DNA of 64,000 nt from Piezodorus guildinii (lineage: Eukaryota; Arthropoda; Insecta; Hemiptera; Pentatomidae), in the NCBI GenBank assembly GCA_023052935.1, contig CM041293.1, positions 171,731,600-171,795,599 on the forward strand. The letters run 5' to 3'. The notes under the pieces are model-generated. The model saw only the letters and a list, made by a program, of their open reading frames with translations, did not search any database and had not been told where the DNA came from. Shown in pieces: positions 1-9,269 of the stretch; the first letter of the stretch is position 1; each line of letters begins with the position of its first letter. Position numbers and translations under genes: made by a program.

Positions 1-24
1 AGGATCTCATTCATACAATATTTA

Positions 25-112
25 CAATATAAACAAAAGGAAAGTCCAATATAAACAAAAGGAAAGTCCAATATAAACAAAAGGAAAGTCCAATATAAAC
101 AAAAGGAAAGTC
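25..112. repeat. Tandem repeat, 22-bp unit x4
   Basis: Four exact head-to-tail copies of a 22-bp unit that begins CAATATAAACAAAAGG, with no variation between copies. Identity this high points to recent expansion or an assembly effect. Confidence 0.95.
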
Positions 113-120
113 CATAGATG

Positions 121-675
121 TAAAATTAGACGGGCTTAATTATCATGTAGGTTGAAATAGTCTGACAGGGCTTAAATGCCGATATTTTAAAATTTTCTTC
201 CTTTTAAGAACCTTTAAATTTGTACATTCCAAAAGATTAACAATATCATCTTAATTATATAATTAAAGGACGGCTAAATATACAAGTTGAACGAATTTGA
301 TGACTAACTAAAAGATAAAAGAGAAAAACTATTTTTTAATGAAATTTTTGTTATTTTTATATTAAGAACTGTAATATAGACGTATAATATACCGTCGGAA
401 AGAGAAAGATTTTAGAAAAAATATTATCCGATACAAAAAGTTGAAAAAGTAATATAAAGTGACGAATAGGGAATAAATCTATTACTGATTAACAATTTAA
501 TACAGTTCTATTATTTAATCTAAATCATATGTTTCCAACGAAAATGAATACACGTTTTATTGATATCAACTTCAAATATTTTTTCAAATTGAAGTATATT
601 TAATAGTTTTTAATTTGATTTTAACAGTCCAGGTAAGTGAAAGTGGTGTGTTGCAAGCACGAGATTTTTTTATCT
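121..675 (-). repeat. Family A element, 5'-terminal half, minus orientation
   Basis: Family A is defined here by a start reading ATCTGGTGCGGGCAACAC then ACTTTCACTTACC, and an end reading TATAGTAAGTGAAAGT. This copy runs on the minus strand, ends at about 675 with the GGTAAGTGAAAGT / ...GCACGAGAT end, and contains the internal marker ATACCGTCGGAAAG near 390. The other end is missing. No coding capacity is seen. Confidence 0.8.
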
Positions 676-689
676 ATGTAGATAGAGAG

Positions 690-1045
690 ATTATTATTGC
701 CTTGGAATATTTAAATAATAAAAAAAGAAAAATTAAAAAAAAAACCTATTGACCTAAGTAACTTTTCTATGTTTTGCTTCCATAAGATCCATCTCCTGAC
801 TTCAAATTCATATTTAAAGATATAGAGATTACTGTAGTAAAACCTTGTAAAATTAAAAAAAAAAAAATTAAATTAAATAAAAAATAAACACCTATCAACC
901 AAAGTGATCTACCTCTTTTTTTCTTTTATAAGGTCCTTCTCCTCACTGATATAAACATAACAAAAAAAGAATTAGGGAAATCGGTCAAGCTGTTCATGCG
1001 TGATGCGATGGTGAAAGGAAAAAGCGATTTATTTTTATATGTATA
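690..1045. other. AT-rich stretch without a recognised gene
   Basis: Poly(A)-rich sequence with two loosely similar segments (about 730-800 and 855-945), each an A-run followed by a phrase like 'cctat..acc.aagt..ct'. This suggests a degenerate duplicated repeat. I see no exon or RNA gene. Confidence 0.5.
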
Positions 1046-1047
1046 GA

Positions 1048-1636
1048 TTTAGGTATAAAAAATGAAATCCAGGAAGAAATAAAGTCCCGGTTAAAGATGA
1101 GAAATGCGTGTTATTATTCAGTTGCTAAATTACTTAGCTCGCGGCTTCTGTCTAAAAACTTAAAGGTTAGAATTTATAAAACTATTATTCTTCCGACGGT
1201 TCTTTACGAATATGAAACGTGGCCGCTTACTTTGAAGGATGAACAACGGCTTAAGGTTTTCGAAAATAAGGTACTGCGTAAAATATTTGGTCCGAAGAGA
1301 GATGAGGCCACTGGGGAGTTTAGAAGGTTGCACAACGCGGAATCGCGAAGTTTGTACCCGGTGAATATAATTGAGTTGATAGCATAGCGGAGACTCAAAT
1401 GGGCGCGTAAAGTTGTTGGGCTCGGTGAGGAACGGATTCCGAGAAAGTTGGTATTCGGTGAACCGACTGGTAGGCGTCCGAAAGGTAGGACGAAGCGTCG
1501 ATGGGAGGATTGCATTAAGGCTGATCTCGGGGGCTTGGGCTTGACCGGCGAACATTGGACGAGTCTGTGCAGGCGAAGTTAGGTGGTATCGGCATCGAAC
1601 CTTCGGGTTCGGTAAGCCTATTATTATTATTATAGA
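1048..1636 (+). mobile_element. RTE-like LINE, 3' fragment (reverse transcriptase C-terminus)
   Basis: The translated sequence contains KTIILPTVLYEYETWPLTL and later WEDCIKADL, the C-terminal region of the reverse transcriptase polyprotein of RTE-like insect LINEs. The fragment is 5'-truncated and ends in (ATT)n, a usual 3' tail for this group. A TAG at about 1385 and several changes against the other copies (5651-6536, 41288-42293) show it is dead. Confidence 0.88.
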
Positions 1637-1639
1637 TTT

Positions 1640-2211
1640 AGGTCCAGTTTAGTCTTTTAATAGATCTTACAGAGTTAATTTTATTCTTTCCCACATATTG
1701 CTTTTTGAACTCCTCTAAGACGGATATTTGTCAAAACGTTATAGGTATACCTAGAGATTATACATGGGACAGGCAGATATCCTATCCCTCTTCCATGGCT
1801 TACAACTAAGTCCCATCAGTCCCCTCTTCGTCTAAATATTAGAGATTTGTGTGTGACAGTTGCAGAAAACTAACAAATTCGTTTTGAACTAAATTTCGTT
1901 TAACACGAAACGGGGAATTCCGTATTTCATAGCTCGTGTTAAACTATGACAACTGTGATACAGTTAAGAAATGTTGACGAAAATAATTTTTAGGTTTTTA
2001 ATGGAGTCCATGTTTCTTTTGTATTCATCAACAAACAGGCCGACAGAAGACCCTGAAATTCACATGGATATTGGCCAAGGTTCGGAAATTGGATCGTTTC
2101 CAAATCGAACAAGCCCTCCTTGTCCAGAGAGGGAAGATGTTTTGATGCACCAACCCTTTGAAATTCCACGACATGGGTCTTTGCACAAGGTTGAAAAATA
2201 ATTACATAATA
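1640..2211. other. Unassigned stretch with a short open region
   Basis: AT-rich, apart from about 2035-2200, which is more GC-balanced and open on both strands for over 50 codons. I do not recognise either translation. It abuts the start of a family A copy, so it may be the remnant of another repeat or an old cDNA insertion. Confidence 0.3.
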
Positions 2212-3054
2212 AAAAATCTGGTGCGGGAAATACACGACTTTCAATTACCTCCATTTTTAAACGTGAAACTATTAAAGAAATAATTAAATTGAATTCTATA
2301 GAAACATGTGTTTTATTAAAAAATCCATTATATTATTATATAAAATAATCAGATTTATCGGCTTTTCATCACTCTTTATTAACTTTTAAAGTATGTTCAT
2401 TAGATAATATTTATTCTAAAAGCTTTAGCTTTCCAACGGTATATTATACGTGTATATTACTGTTGCTATGTTCAAAATAAAAAATGCAATAAAAAATAGT
2501 TTTAATTTTTTTTCTCCTTTAGTTAGATATTGAATTCGTTCAACTTATATATTTATGTGTTTTTCTTCGGTGTTAACAAGATAATATATATTATTTTTAC
2601 AAAATCAAAAGTACTTTACAGGAAAAAAATGTAAATATCGCATTTAAGCCTGTTGTCAGACCATTTTAATCAGAATGAAAACTACATGATATTAAAGCCC
2701 ATTAAATTCTTCATCGATATAGTGAGTTTTAATCAAAATCGTCGGAAACGTTTTCGAGAAATCGAAAAAAGGTGCAAAATGCAAGGTATAAAGTGGATCT
2801 TCTGGTAAGCTCATTATGATGAAAAAGGTTTTGTAACGTCTCGGGCGCATATTTGTTTTAAATATGAAATTTCAGTTTCTTAGGACTTACCGTTTCGCCC
2901 AGGAGTTACCACACACACACAGACAGACCTTTTTGCGGGACTTGGTTATTTGAACTCAGGGGACCCTAAAACGTGTATTTCCGTGAAAACTGAAATTCGA
3001 AAATTTTCACGATCGCAATACTTTCCCTTACTATATATAGTAAGTGAAAGTAAA
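2212..3054 (+). repeat. Family A element, near complete
   Basis: Begins with ATCTGGTGCGGG at about 2215 and ends with ACTATATATAGTAAGTGAAAGT at about 3052, giving a unit of about 840 bp. The inner order is: ACTTTCAATTACC near the start, the 'tttccaacggtatattatacg' block near 2430, 'ttaaagcccattaa' near 2690, a short CA run near 2910, then a T-rich hairpin-like end. No ORF is conserved between copies, so it is probably non-autonomous. Confidence 0.85.
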
Positions 3055-3560
3055 AACCAATACACAGATCATATGTGTAGACAGTAGCAAATCTGTTTAA
3101 CTTGAACAAGCGGAGTATTATTAAAGGATACTGTACATAGGTTTACGACGAACGGTAAAAGTAATTTGGTGGAATTGATTTTAATTCTCTAATTCTGACA
3201 CCAAACCTCAAGGTCTCGGGTGTGGGACTAAAGAGTTTGAGAGACTAGTAGGATCGTTATTGACTGATGACACACAAGTGTCGTCAGCATATGTAGAAAG
3301 GAAGATGTTAGGATGGGTTGGAATATTTCAGCTCATATTTCAGAAATTTCAATTTTTCCTTCTACAGAATAAAACTAATAGTAATGTATTTTACAAAACG
3401 TCATGAAATAATGCTTTAGATGACAGTGAGACTCGTTTCGAAATACGTCGCGTGGTTTAGAAGGAGTTCGCGGACCAACAAGAATCGCGACACCATTTTA
3501 TATAGTTTTTAATAATAATAAAAATAAAATAAAATAATAAAATAAATAATTGAATATTAT
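3055..3560. other. Stretch without a recognised gene
   Basis: Mixed sequence with an A/T microsatellite near 3505-3555. It would be intron or flank if the exon at 3566-3670 is real. I see nothing else I can support. Confidence 0.4.
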
Positions 3561-3565
3561 TTTAC

Positions 3566-3670
3566 CTTAAGCGGATGGTCTGAAGGGATGTCCAGCCAGC
3601 AAATTGCACCACGCCGTCCGAGAACAGCCGCCGGCACTGCGATGTCCGGCGTCAAATATGGTAGCACCAT
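3566..3670 (-). CDS. Possible isolated coding exon, 35 codons
   Basis: On the minus strand a 105-nt, GC-rich block is bounded by a strong acceptor (…CTGTTACAG) and a donor (AAG|GTAAAA). One frame is open across the whole block and the other two contain stops. The open frame begins with ATG directly after the acceptor and encodes a Pro/Val/Leu-rich peptide with motifs LTPDIAVPAAV and WLDIPSDHPL. The GC content stands out sharply from the flanks. I do not recognise the protein and no partner exon is visible, so it could be an exon of a gene that extends beyond the window or a captured fragment. Confidence 0.4.
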
Positions 3671-3725
3671 CTGTAACAGGGAGAAAACAATATAATATAG
3701 TAAACATTTCACTGCTTTCGGAGGA

Positions 3726-3777
3726 GACATAAAATGGTGGTCCTGAACCTGGGCAATGTCAGGTACTGGTAAAAGGT
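3726..3777 (+). repeat. SINE-1 internal fragment
   Basis: The phrase AAAATGGTGGTCCTGA...AATGTCAGGTACT matches the middle of the full-length SINE-1 at 30692-30985. Both ends are lost. Confidence 0.65.
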
Positions 3778-4347
3778 AAAGATGGGGTCATTAAAGCTGA
3801 TCTAATCGAAATAGTTGTCCGATTTTCATTTCGAAATATTCATTTTTTTCTGAAAAAAGAAGACTCCGGGAAAATGGTTCCCGAAAAAAGAAATTTCCGA
3901 CGTATTTAAAATCTCAAAAGAGCATTGGATTCAAGATGTTTTTCTGCGATTGCGCTCAATCACACTTTTTTTTTTAAAAAATTCAATAAAAGTTGATTAC
4001 AAATAAAAATCTGGTGCAGGCAACACACGACTTTCACTTACCGCCCTTGTTAAAATCGATTAAAGAATTTTCAAATGCAGTTAAGAGATTAAAATGAGTG
4101 AAACTAATAAAGTATAAATTAAATTGAATTTCTGTAGAAACACGTGCTTTATTTAAAAATCTATTATATTATTATTGGAAATAATAATCAGTTAGTTTTA
4201 TCGGCTTTTCATCACTCTTTATTAAATTTTACAAGCTTGTGTATCAGATAATATTTTTTCTAAAATCTTAGCTTTCCAACGGTATATTATACGTCTATAT
4301 TACTCTTCTTTTGTTCAAAAACGAAAAATTCCATTAAAAAAATATTT

Positions 4348-4521
4348 CCAAAAGGAATTAGTTCGGGTGGCGGTCAGTGAATAAAACAATTGAGTAGTTT
4401 TAACAATTTATTTTTTTGCCAACGTTTCGACCCCCATTGTGGGGCATCATCAGGGCGTATTTTAGGCGAATGGAAACTGTTGTTTTATTTACTGACCGCC
4501 ACCCGGACTAATTCCTTTTGG
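4348..4521. mobile_element. Small fold-back element with hammerhead-like motif
   Basis: CCAAAAGGAATTAGTTCGGG at the left recurs inverted as CCCGGACTAATTCCTTTTGG at the right, with arms of about 43 bp (4348-4390 and 4478-4521). A hammerhead-like motif lies between the arms. The same GGACTAATTCCTT arm sequence occurs at 8660-8690 and 17890-17915, so this is one family. Confidence 0.8.
4418..4456 (-). ncRNA. Hammerhead-ribozyme-like motif
   Basis: On the minus strand: GCC, CTGATGA, an 18-nt stem-loop (CCCC against GGGG), GAAAC, GTT, GGC, 39 nt in all. CTGATGA and GAAA are the conserved hammerhead core, and GCC/GGC can close stem I. Stem III is only ACGU, which is self-complementary, so it would need a dimer, as in known minimal hammerheads. 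Activity is inferred. Confidence 0.6.
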
Positions 4522-4959
4522 TAATTCTCAACGGTCAACTAATTATATCCACTGAAATTTTTTTTTTCAGTTTTCTTCTTTAGTTACAGATCGAATTCGT
4601 TCAATTAATATTTAAATATTTATTTTATTTTTAAATATTTATTTATTATTAAATATTTCAATTAATATTTTGAAATAAAAATCGGACAACTATTTCGATG
4701 AGATCAGGGGTAAACTAAATCGAACGAGAATGCTGCGATCTGTTGTCTCAGCAACAAATTAAACTGTTGTCCCCTAAAGGGATTTCAGATGCTAAAGCCT
4801 TAAGGCATTTCATGTATAAACCCTAAAGTTTTTTTTTTTTTTTGCAAAATATATAAAATATTATTAAAATAAATATATGTCTATTTAGTATTGATTATTT
4901 TAGGTGAAGTTCAAAGTTTAAAGTCAAAGAGATGCGTATGTGATAATTCAAGTTCGAGA

Positions 4960-5090
4960 ACAATAACTTTTATAAAACTGAAATTTCATATTTTTGAAAC
5001 GTATATGTGCCTGAGATGTTACAGAAACTTTAAAAGCAAAGTTGACGAATCAGAAGAGCCACTTTATATCATGCATTTTGTTTCTAACAT
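4960..5090 (-). repeat. Family A fragment
   Basis: Contains AAACTGAAATTTCATATTTT and AGAGCCACTTTATATCATGC, both markers from the 3' third of family A. It lies in the same orientation as the copy that starts at 5148. Confidence 0.65.
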
Positions 5091-5282
5091 TAATTAAAGT
5101 ACTGCTGATTTTATTTATTTTATTTTATGATGTGACTGTGTTTATGTGTTTTACTTACCTATACATGGAACATATAGTAAGAGAAAGTATTGCGATCCTG
5201 AAAATTTACGAATTCCAGTTTTCAACGGAAATACACGTTTTAGGGTCTCTTGAATCCAAATAACCAAGTCCCGCAAAAAGGT

Positions 5283-5312
5283 CTGTGTGTGTGTGTGTGT
5301 GTGTGTGTGTTT
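5283..5312. repeat. (GT)n microsatellite
   Basis: About 14 GT units with a single TTT break. It is an expansion of the short CA/GT run seen at the same place in other family A copies. Confidence 0.9.
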
Positions 5313-5650
5313 GTGTGGTTCCTCTCGCGCTTAAACGAAAAGCACCATGAAACTGAAATTACCTATTTAGGACAACTATATGCTATACCGAGATATAACA
5401 GAACCTTTTTCATCAAAATCAGCCAACCAGAAGAACCACTTTATACCATGCATTCTGCATGTTTTTACGATTTTCTCCAAAACGGCTCTAACGATTTTGA
5501 TTAAACTCGCTATGTCGAAGTAATGGACTTTAACATCATATAAGTTTCATTCTGATTGAAATAGTCTGACAAAGCTTAAATGTCGATATTTTCTTCCTCT
5601 AAAGTACCTTTAATCTTTTAGATTCTATAAAAATAACTTTATTTAATACA

Positions 5651-6536
5651 ACTTTAGAATAAGTCTAGGAAAAGGTGATTTGTACCGAGAAAGGTTTAAA
5701 TATGGGTGAAAGAATTCCGGTTTTAGGGTATGCCGATGATTTGGTACTGCTAAGTGAACACACGGAAACCATACAACAAAATACAAGTGTGTTAATAAAA
5801 ACCGGTAAAGAAATAGGACTCGAATTAAATACCGATTAGACGAAATTTATGATTAGTAACAGAAACGGTGGCGATCTTGGTGATATTGATATATCAGGGC
5901 ATACTTTTGAACACATAGAGAAATTCAAGTATTTAAGTTCAATGATAACAAGAAAAAATTAAATCCAGGAAGAAATAAAGTCCCGATTAAAGGCGGGAAA
6001 TGCGTGTTATTATTCAGTTGCTAAATTACTTAGCTCACGGCTTCTCTCTAAAAACGTAAAGGTTAGAATTTATAAAACTATTATTCTTCCGACGGTTCTT
6101 TACAGATGCGAAAAGTGGCCGCTTAATTTGAAGGATGAACAACGGCTTAAGGTTTTCGAAAATAAGGTACTGCGTAAAATATTTGGTCCAAAGAGAGATG
6201 AGGCCACTGGGGAGTTTAGAAGGTTGCACAACGCCGAATTGCGGAACTTGTATCCTGTGAATATAATTAAATTGATAGCATCGCGGAGATTCAAATGGGC
6301 GCTTAAAGTTGTTCGGCTCGATGAGGAGCGGATTCCGAGAAAGTTGGTATTCGTTGATCCGACTGGTAGACGTCTGAAAGGTAGGCCGAAGCGTCGATGG
6401 GAGGATTGCGTGAAGGCTGATCTCAGGGACTTGGGCTTGAACGGTGAACATTGGACGAGTCTGTGTAGACAGAATTTGGTGGTATCAGCATCGAACCTTC
6501 GGGTTCAGTTAGCCTATTAATATTATTATTATTATT
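5651..6536 (+). mobile_element. RTE-like LINE, 3' half of reverse transcriptase
   Basis: Encodes, with stops, the YADD active-site region (VLGYADDLV near 5725), then NACYYSVAKLLSS, ETWPL-like motif (here EKWPL), KVLRKIFGPKRDEATGEF and the C-terminal WEDCVKADLRDLGLNGEHW. The last 130 codons (6128-6520) are open and end in TAA just before an (ATT)n tail. It is 5'-truncated and has an in-frame TAG near 5838, so it is inactive. The insertion lies inside a family A copy. Confidence 0.9.
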
Positions 6537-6639
6537 ATATCATAAAAATAACTATATTATCTTGTTAGCATTGATAAATAACAGCTAAACATGTAAGTTG
6601 AGCAAATTCAGTAAACAACTTAAGAATAAAACTGAAAAA

Positions 6640-7015
6640 TATTATTTTTATCCAATTTTTCCTCAAAAGAATCTTTTATCACCTGCGGTTCGTGGTTCCC
6701 TGGTGCATACACTCCTATAACCACTACACTCCACCCCCAGAGGTTGAGATCCACTCTCATCAGTCTCTCGGAATATTCCTCGCAATGTGTTATTCTATTC
6801 TTTAGCTTTTTCTTCACCACGACAGAGACACCCGCTTTTGCTCGTTCTTCCTTTGGCACACCACTCCACAAATGAACATAATCTCCCACCCATTCCTGCC
6901 CTTTTCCTTTTAACTTGGTTTCTGTAAGTACGATCACATCTAACTGGGATACAGATATCTCTCTTTGTACTTCTTGTTTCTTATTGGATAAACTTTGTAC
7001 ATTCCACGTTCCGAA
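6640..7015 (-). mobile_element. LINE endonuclease (APE-like) N-terminal fragment
   Basis: The minus strand reads GTWNVQSLSNKKQEV, then LDVIVLTETKLKGKGQEW and VVVIGVYAPGNHEP. These are the N-terminal motifs of apurinic-like endonucleases of RTE-like LINEs (WNV..L; TETK; G.YAP). The frame is open for about 105 codons from 6937 and upstream to about 7008. It breaks off after about 125 residues. It lies opposite to the reverse transcriptase fragment next to it, so they are separate insertions or an inversion. Confidence 0.88.
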
Positions 7016-7290
7016 AAAGTAAAAGTAAAAGAAAAGCTAAAGATTTTAGATACACAAGATTTTAAAAGTTAATACATAGTGATGAAAAGCCGATAAAACT
7101 GACTGATTGTTTTAGATAATGATATAACAGATTGTTTAATAAAAACATGTTTCTATAGAAATTCAATTTAAGATTGTATTTGAAAATTCTATAATCGGTT
7201 TTAACAAGGTAGTTAAGTGAAAGTCGGGTGTCGCACGCACCAGATTTTTCTACTTTCATTAGAACTAGAGGTATTAAATAAAATGTTTTA

Positions 7291-7863
7291 TGAATGTAGA
7301 TCTCTTCTCTTTCTTTATATATTTATTTATTATAAACTTTTACACAACTTGATCATAACAACGTTTCGAGGTACCTTCTATGCCTCATCTTCATCCATCC
7401 ATCCAGTGGCGCGAGAGGCCGTGTAGGCCCTGGGCATCGCGGTGTAAACTCCTGCTAGTTTACACTCACGTTTCATGATGCCGTTTTTAGTGTAGGGTCA
7501 TCGCACCCTACGACTAATTTTGTGAGAGGCCACCCTTTGGCTGAAGGGTCTCACATACCCGGGGGAGTAGTTGTGAGTGAATCTACATTTTTTTACATCC
7601 TTATAAAAGCCCCGCCGGGACTAGGATTCGAACTCAGAACCTGTAGCATGAGAGGCTAGCGCGCTAGCCACTCAGCCACGGGGCTCCCCTAAACTCCCTA
7701 AAAAAATGCCTCATCTTCAGATCATTAAAAATCATTTCCTTATGTCCACTTAAAATTATTTTCAGTTTTTAATGTTCTCCTTGCTCTTTTCAAGTTGAGT
7801 AAATGTTATAATAAATAAATATATAAAGAAAGAGAAGAGATTGTTCCAACTACTACATTCATA
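7291..7863. mobile_element. Fold-back element split by a SINE
   Basis: Arms: 7291-7338 (GATCTCTTCTCTTTC…) and, inverted, 7805-7863 (…GAAAGAGAAGAGATTG). Without the SINE the element would be about 245 bp. Its middle holds a hammerhead-like motif on the minus strand: CTGAAGA, a GAGG/CCTC stem, GAAACGTT. The SINE insertion cut that motif in two. Confidence 0.75.
7380..7719 (-). mobile_element. SINE-3, tRNA-derived, with 14-bp target-site duplication
   Basis: The element at 7394-7705 is flanked by identical copies of ATGCCTCATCTTCA (7380-7393 and 7706-7719). Read on the minus strand it starts with a tRNA-like head: GCCCCGTGGCTGAGTGGCTA holds an A box, GAGTTCGAATCC a B box, and the end CGGCGGGGC can pair with the start as an acceptor stem. 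A body of about 230 bp of unique sequence follows. Its tail is not poly(A). Confidence 0.85.
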
Positions 7864-8476
7864 ATTATAATTACTCTTCTATATTAATAATTGATATAAA
7901 AAAAAATGTTTTTTTTTTACGCGCAAATATTCCGATTTTTTTTTCCGCCATTCCGGGGCGCCTAATATGTTGCAGATTCCAATGGTTTAATGTCAAGTTT
8001 TACTTAGAAAAGTTTCATCAAAATATCAGTGAGACACACTTCCCCTCCTGTAAGTGCAAATAGCGCTTCTGGCTCGTCGAATATGTAGTTAAACGTTTCT
8101 GTAATATCTAAGGCATATAGGTTTTAAAAATATGAAATATCAGTTTTATAAAGCTTATTGTTTTCCAACTAAACTTATCAATTACACATACAGGTTGCTG
8201 GAATGGTCAATTGGTCTTATGAAACCCTAAAATTTTATTATTGAAACATTCAGATCAATATAAACTACATTCGATAATTTTCTATTTATTTTTTTGCCAA
8301 GCTGCCTACTTTTACTTACCTCTTTTGTCAGTTCAGCCTTCTCGATTACTATTTTATCGAAAGTACTTAGTATCCGTTATCTGAATCGATAGAACTCTCG
8401 ACGATATCTGTCAGATATATGAAATATCTGTTGATGGCACATTAGCAATCAAAACACTATTTTCAGTTGAATACGG
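7864..8476. other. Stretch without a recognised gene
   Basis: Holds T-runs near 7900-7945 and a weak family A resemblance near 8095-8160 (ATATGAAATATCAGTTTTA). I see no exon or RNA gene. Confidence 0.45.
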
Positions 8477-8720
8477 AAATTTTCCAACAAAGGTACTTCA
8501 GAGGAAGAAAATTAAAAATATTTGAATGGACTACTTCAATCAGAATGAAACCTACATCATATTAAAGCCCATTAAATTGTATACCAATGTGGTAAGCTTA
8601 ATCAAAATCGTGGATATAATTAGTTGACCGTTGAGAAACAACTGAATAGTTTCATTTAAAGACCGCCACCCGGACTAATTCCTTCCAGTAATTCTCAACA
8701 GTCAAATAATTATATCCACA

Positions 8721-8924
8721 ATGATGAAAAAAACACGGGAACAACAACAAAAAGATACATCCACCTCAACTCTCCGCCGCAGCGCCAGAATACAAAATCG
8801 CAAGCAGGACATACAATCTACAACTCAACAACAGCAGGCATTCTCATCTCAACAAGCCATCTCTTCTACACCTCCAGCCCTGATGATGACCCACAATGGG
8901 GGTCGAAACGTTGGCAAACAATAA
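8721..8924 (+). CDS. Short ORF in the fold-back element, Arg/Gln-rich
   Basis: A 67-codon frame opens with ATGATG right after the inverted-repeat arm. It is rich in Gln, Ser and Thr and has a basic patch, LRRSARIQNRKQ. The last 16 codons read through the hammerhead-like motif. I do not recognise it. Other copies of this family (4348-4521) lack the region, so it may be part of a longer parent element's coding start. Confidence 0.35.
   Translation: MMKKTREQQQKDTSTSTLRRSARIQNRKQDIQSTTQQQQAFSSQQAISSTPPALMMTHNGGRNVGKQ
8877..8915 (+). ncRNA. Hammerhead-ribozyme-like motif
   Basis: GCC, CTGATGA, 18-nt hairpin with GACCC against GGGTC, GAAAC, GTT, GGC. The length (39 nt) and parts match the motif at 4418-4456. 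The hairpin stem is better preserved here. One unpaired T lies between the core and the stem. Confidence 0.6.
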
Positions 8925-9024
8925 AATAGTTGAAACTATTCAGTTGTTTCATTTAATGACGGCCACCCGGACTAATTAAGAAAATTATAAAAATGTGAAA
9001 AATGTCTGGTGACTCTTCTGGTTC

Positions 9025-9245
9025 ACCATTTAAGGTTACTTTATGCTACTATAACCAACCGGATGATGCTACAATAAGAGTCCTAATTTTGCCTAGCCAG
9101 GTATATTTAGAATAGGGTACCTTTAACGAGTACCTGACATCGCACAGGCACCTGGCCGCACTTCACGGTGAGAAAACAGGTAGGTGTAGGACCTCCCTAC
9201 ACTGTAGGTGAGGTGAAATATCATAAGAGGGTGGTCTTGTGAGAG
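9025..9245 (-). repeat. SINE-1 3' fragment plus unassigned tail
   Basis: The minus strand carries the SINE-1 3' region: CCTGACATCGCACAGG in plus orientation at 9132 and the gapped TGCTACTATAACC…GGATGATGCTAC at 9045. The head is lost. From about 9150 the sequence (…GGTAGGTGTAGGACCTCCC) is unrelated. Confidence 0.7.
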
Positions 9246-9269
9246 TCCACGAAAGTAGCGAGAAGGCTT

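Larger units (their letters stand above)
4008..4630 (+). repeat. Family A element, 5' half, interrupted
   Basis: Starts with CTGGTGCAGGCAACACACG near 4012 and keeps the marker CCAACGGTATATTATACG near 4275. It is split at 4348-4521 by a fold-back element and then resumes briefly with the 'gttacagatcgaattcgttcaa' block. Confidence 0.8.
3796..4707. mobile_element. Element with about 45-bp terminal inverted repeats
   Basis: The segment at 3796-3840 (…CGAAATAGTTGTCCGATTTT…) recurs inverted at 4664-4707 (…AAAATCGGACAACTATTTCG…) with only a few mismatches. Between them lie a family A fragment and a hammerhead-bearing fold-back. There is no transposase, so this is either a MITE with nested inserts or an inverted duplication. 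Confidence 0.65.
5148..7252 (-). repeat. Family A element split by two LINE fragments
   Basis: One copy, minus orientation. It begins at the TTTTACTTACC end near 5148 and ends at about 7250 with AAGTGAAAGTCGGGTGTCGC. It is interrupted by a 0.9-kb RTE-like reverse transcriptase fragment (5651-6536) and an endonuclease fragment in the opposite orientation (about 6640-7015). Family A sequence resumes on each side in the right order. A (GT)n run at 5283-5312 sits at the site of the family's normal CA run. Confidence 0.8.
8612..8985 (+). mobile_element. Hammerhead-bearing fold-back element with short ORF
   Basis: GTGGATATAATTAGTTGACC at 8611 recurs inverted near 8700-8720 (…ATTATATCCAC). The GACCGCCACCCGGACTAATT phrase occurs at 8660 and, as GACGGCCACCCGGACTAATT, near 8957, so copies of one end lie on both sides of a short open region. 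The 39-nt hammerhead-like motif lies at 8877-8915. This resembles the repeated flanks of Penelope-like elements, which is an inference. Confidence 0.65.
8477..9025 (+). repeat. Family A internal fragment with fold-back insert
   Basis: Family A sequence runs from 8477 (GGTACTTCAGAGGAAG) to 8610 (TTAATCAAAATCG), is interrupted by a fold-back element, and resumes near 8985-9025 (…GGTGACTCTTCTGGTTC). It runs straight into a SINE-1 fragment. Confidence 0.7.

Noticed and set aside
25..112. CRISPR-like array from four exact 22-bp repeats
   Set aside because: The units are directly abutting, with no spacers, in a eukaryotic genome.
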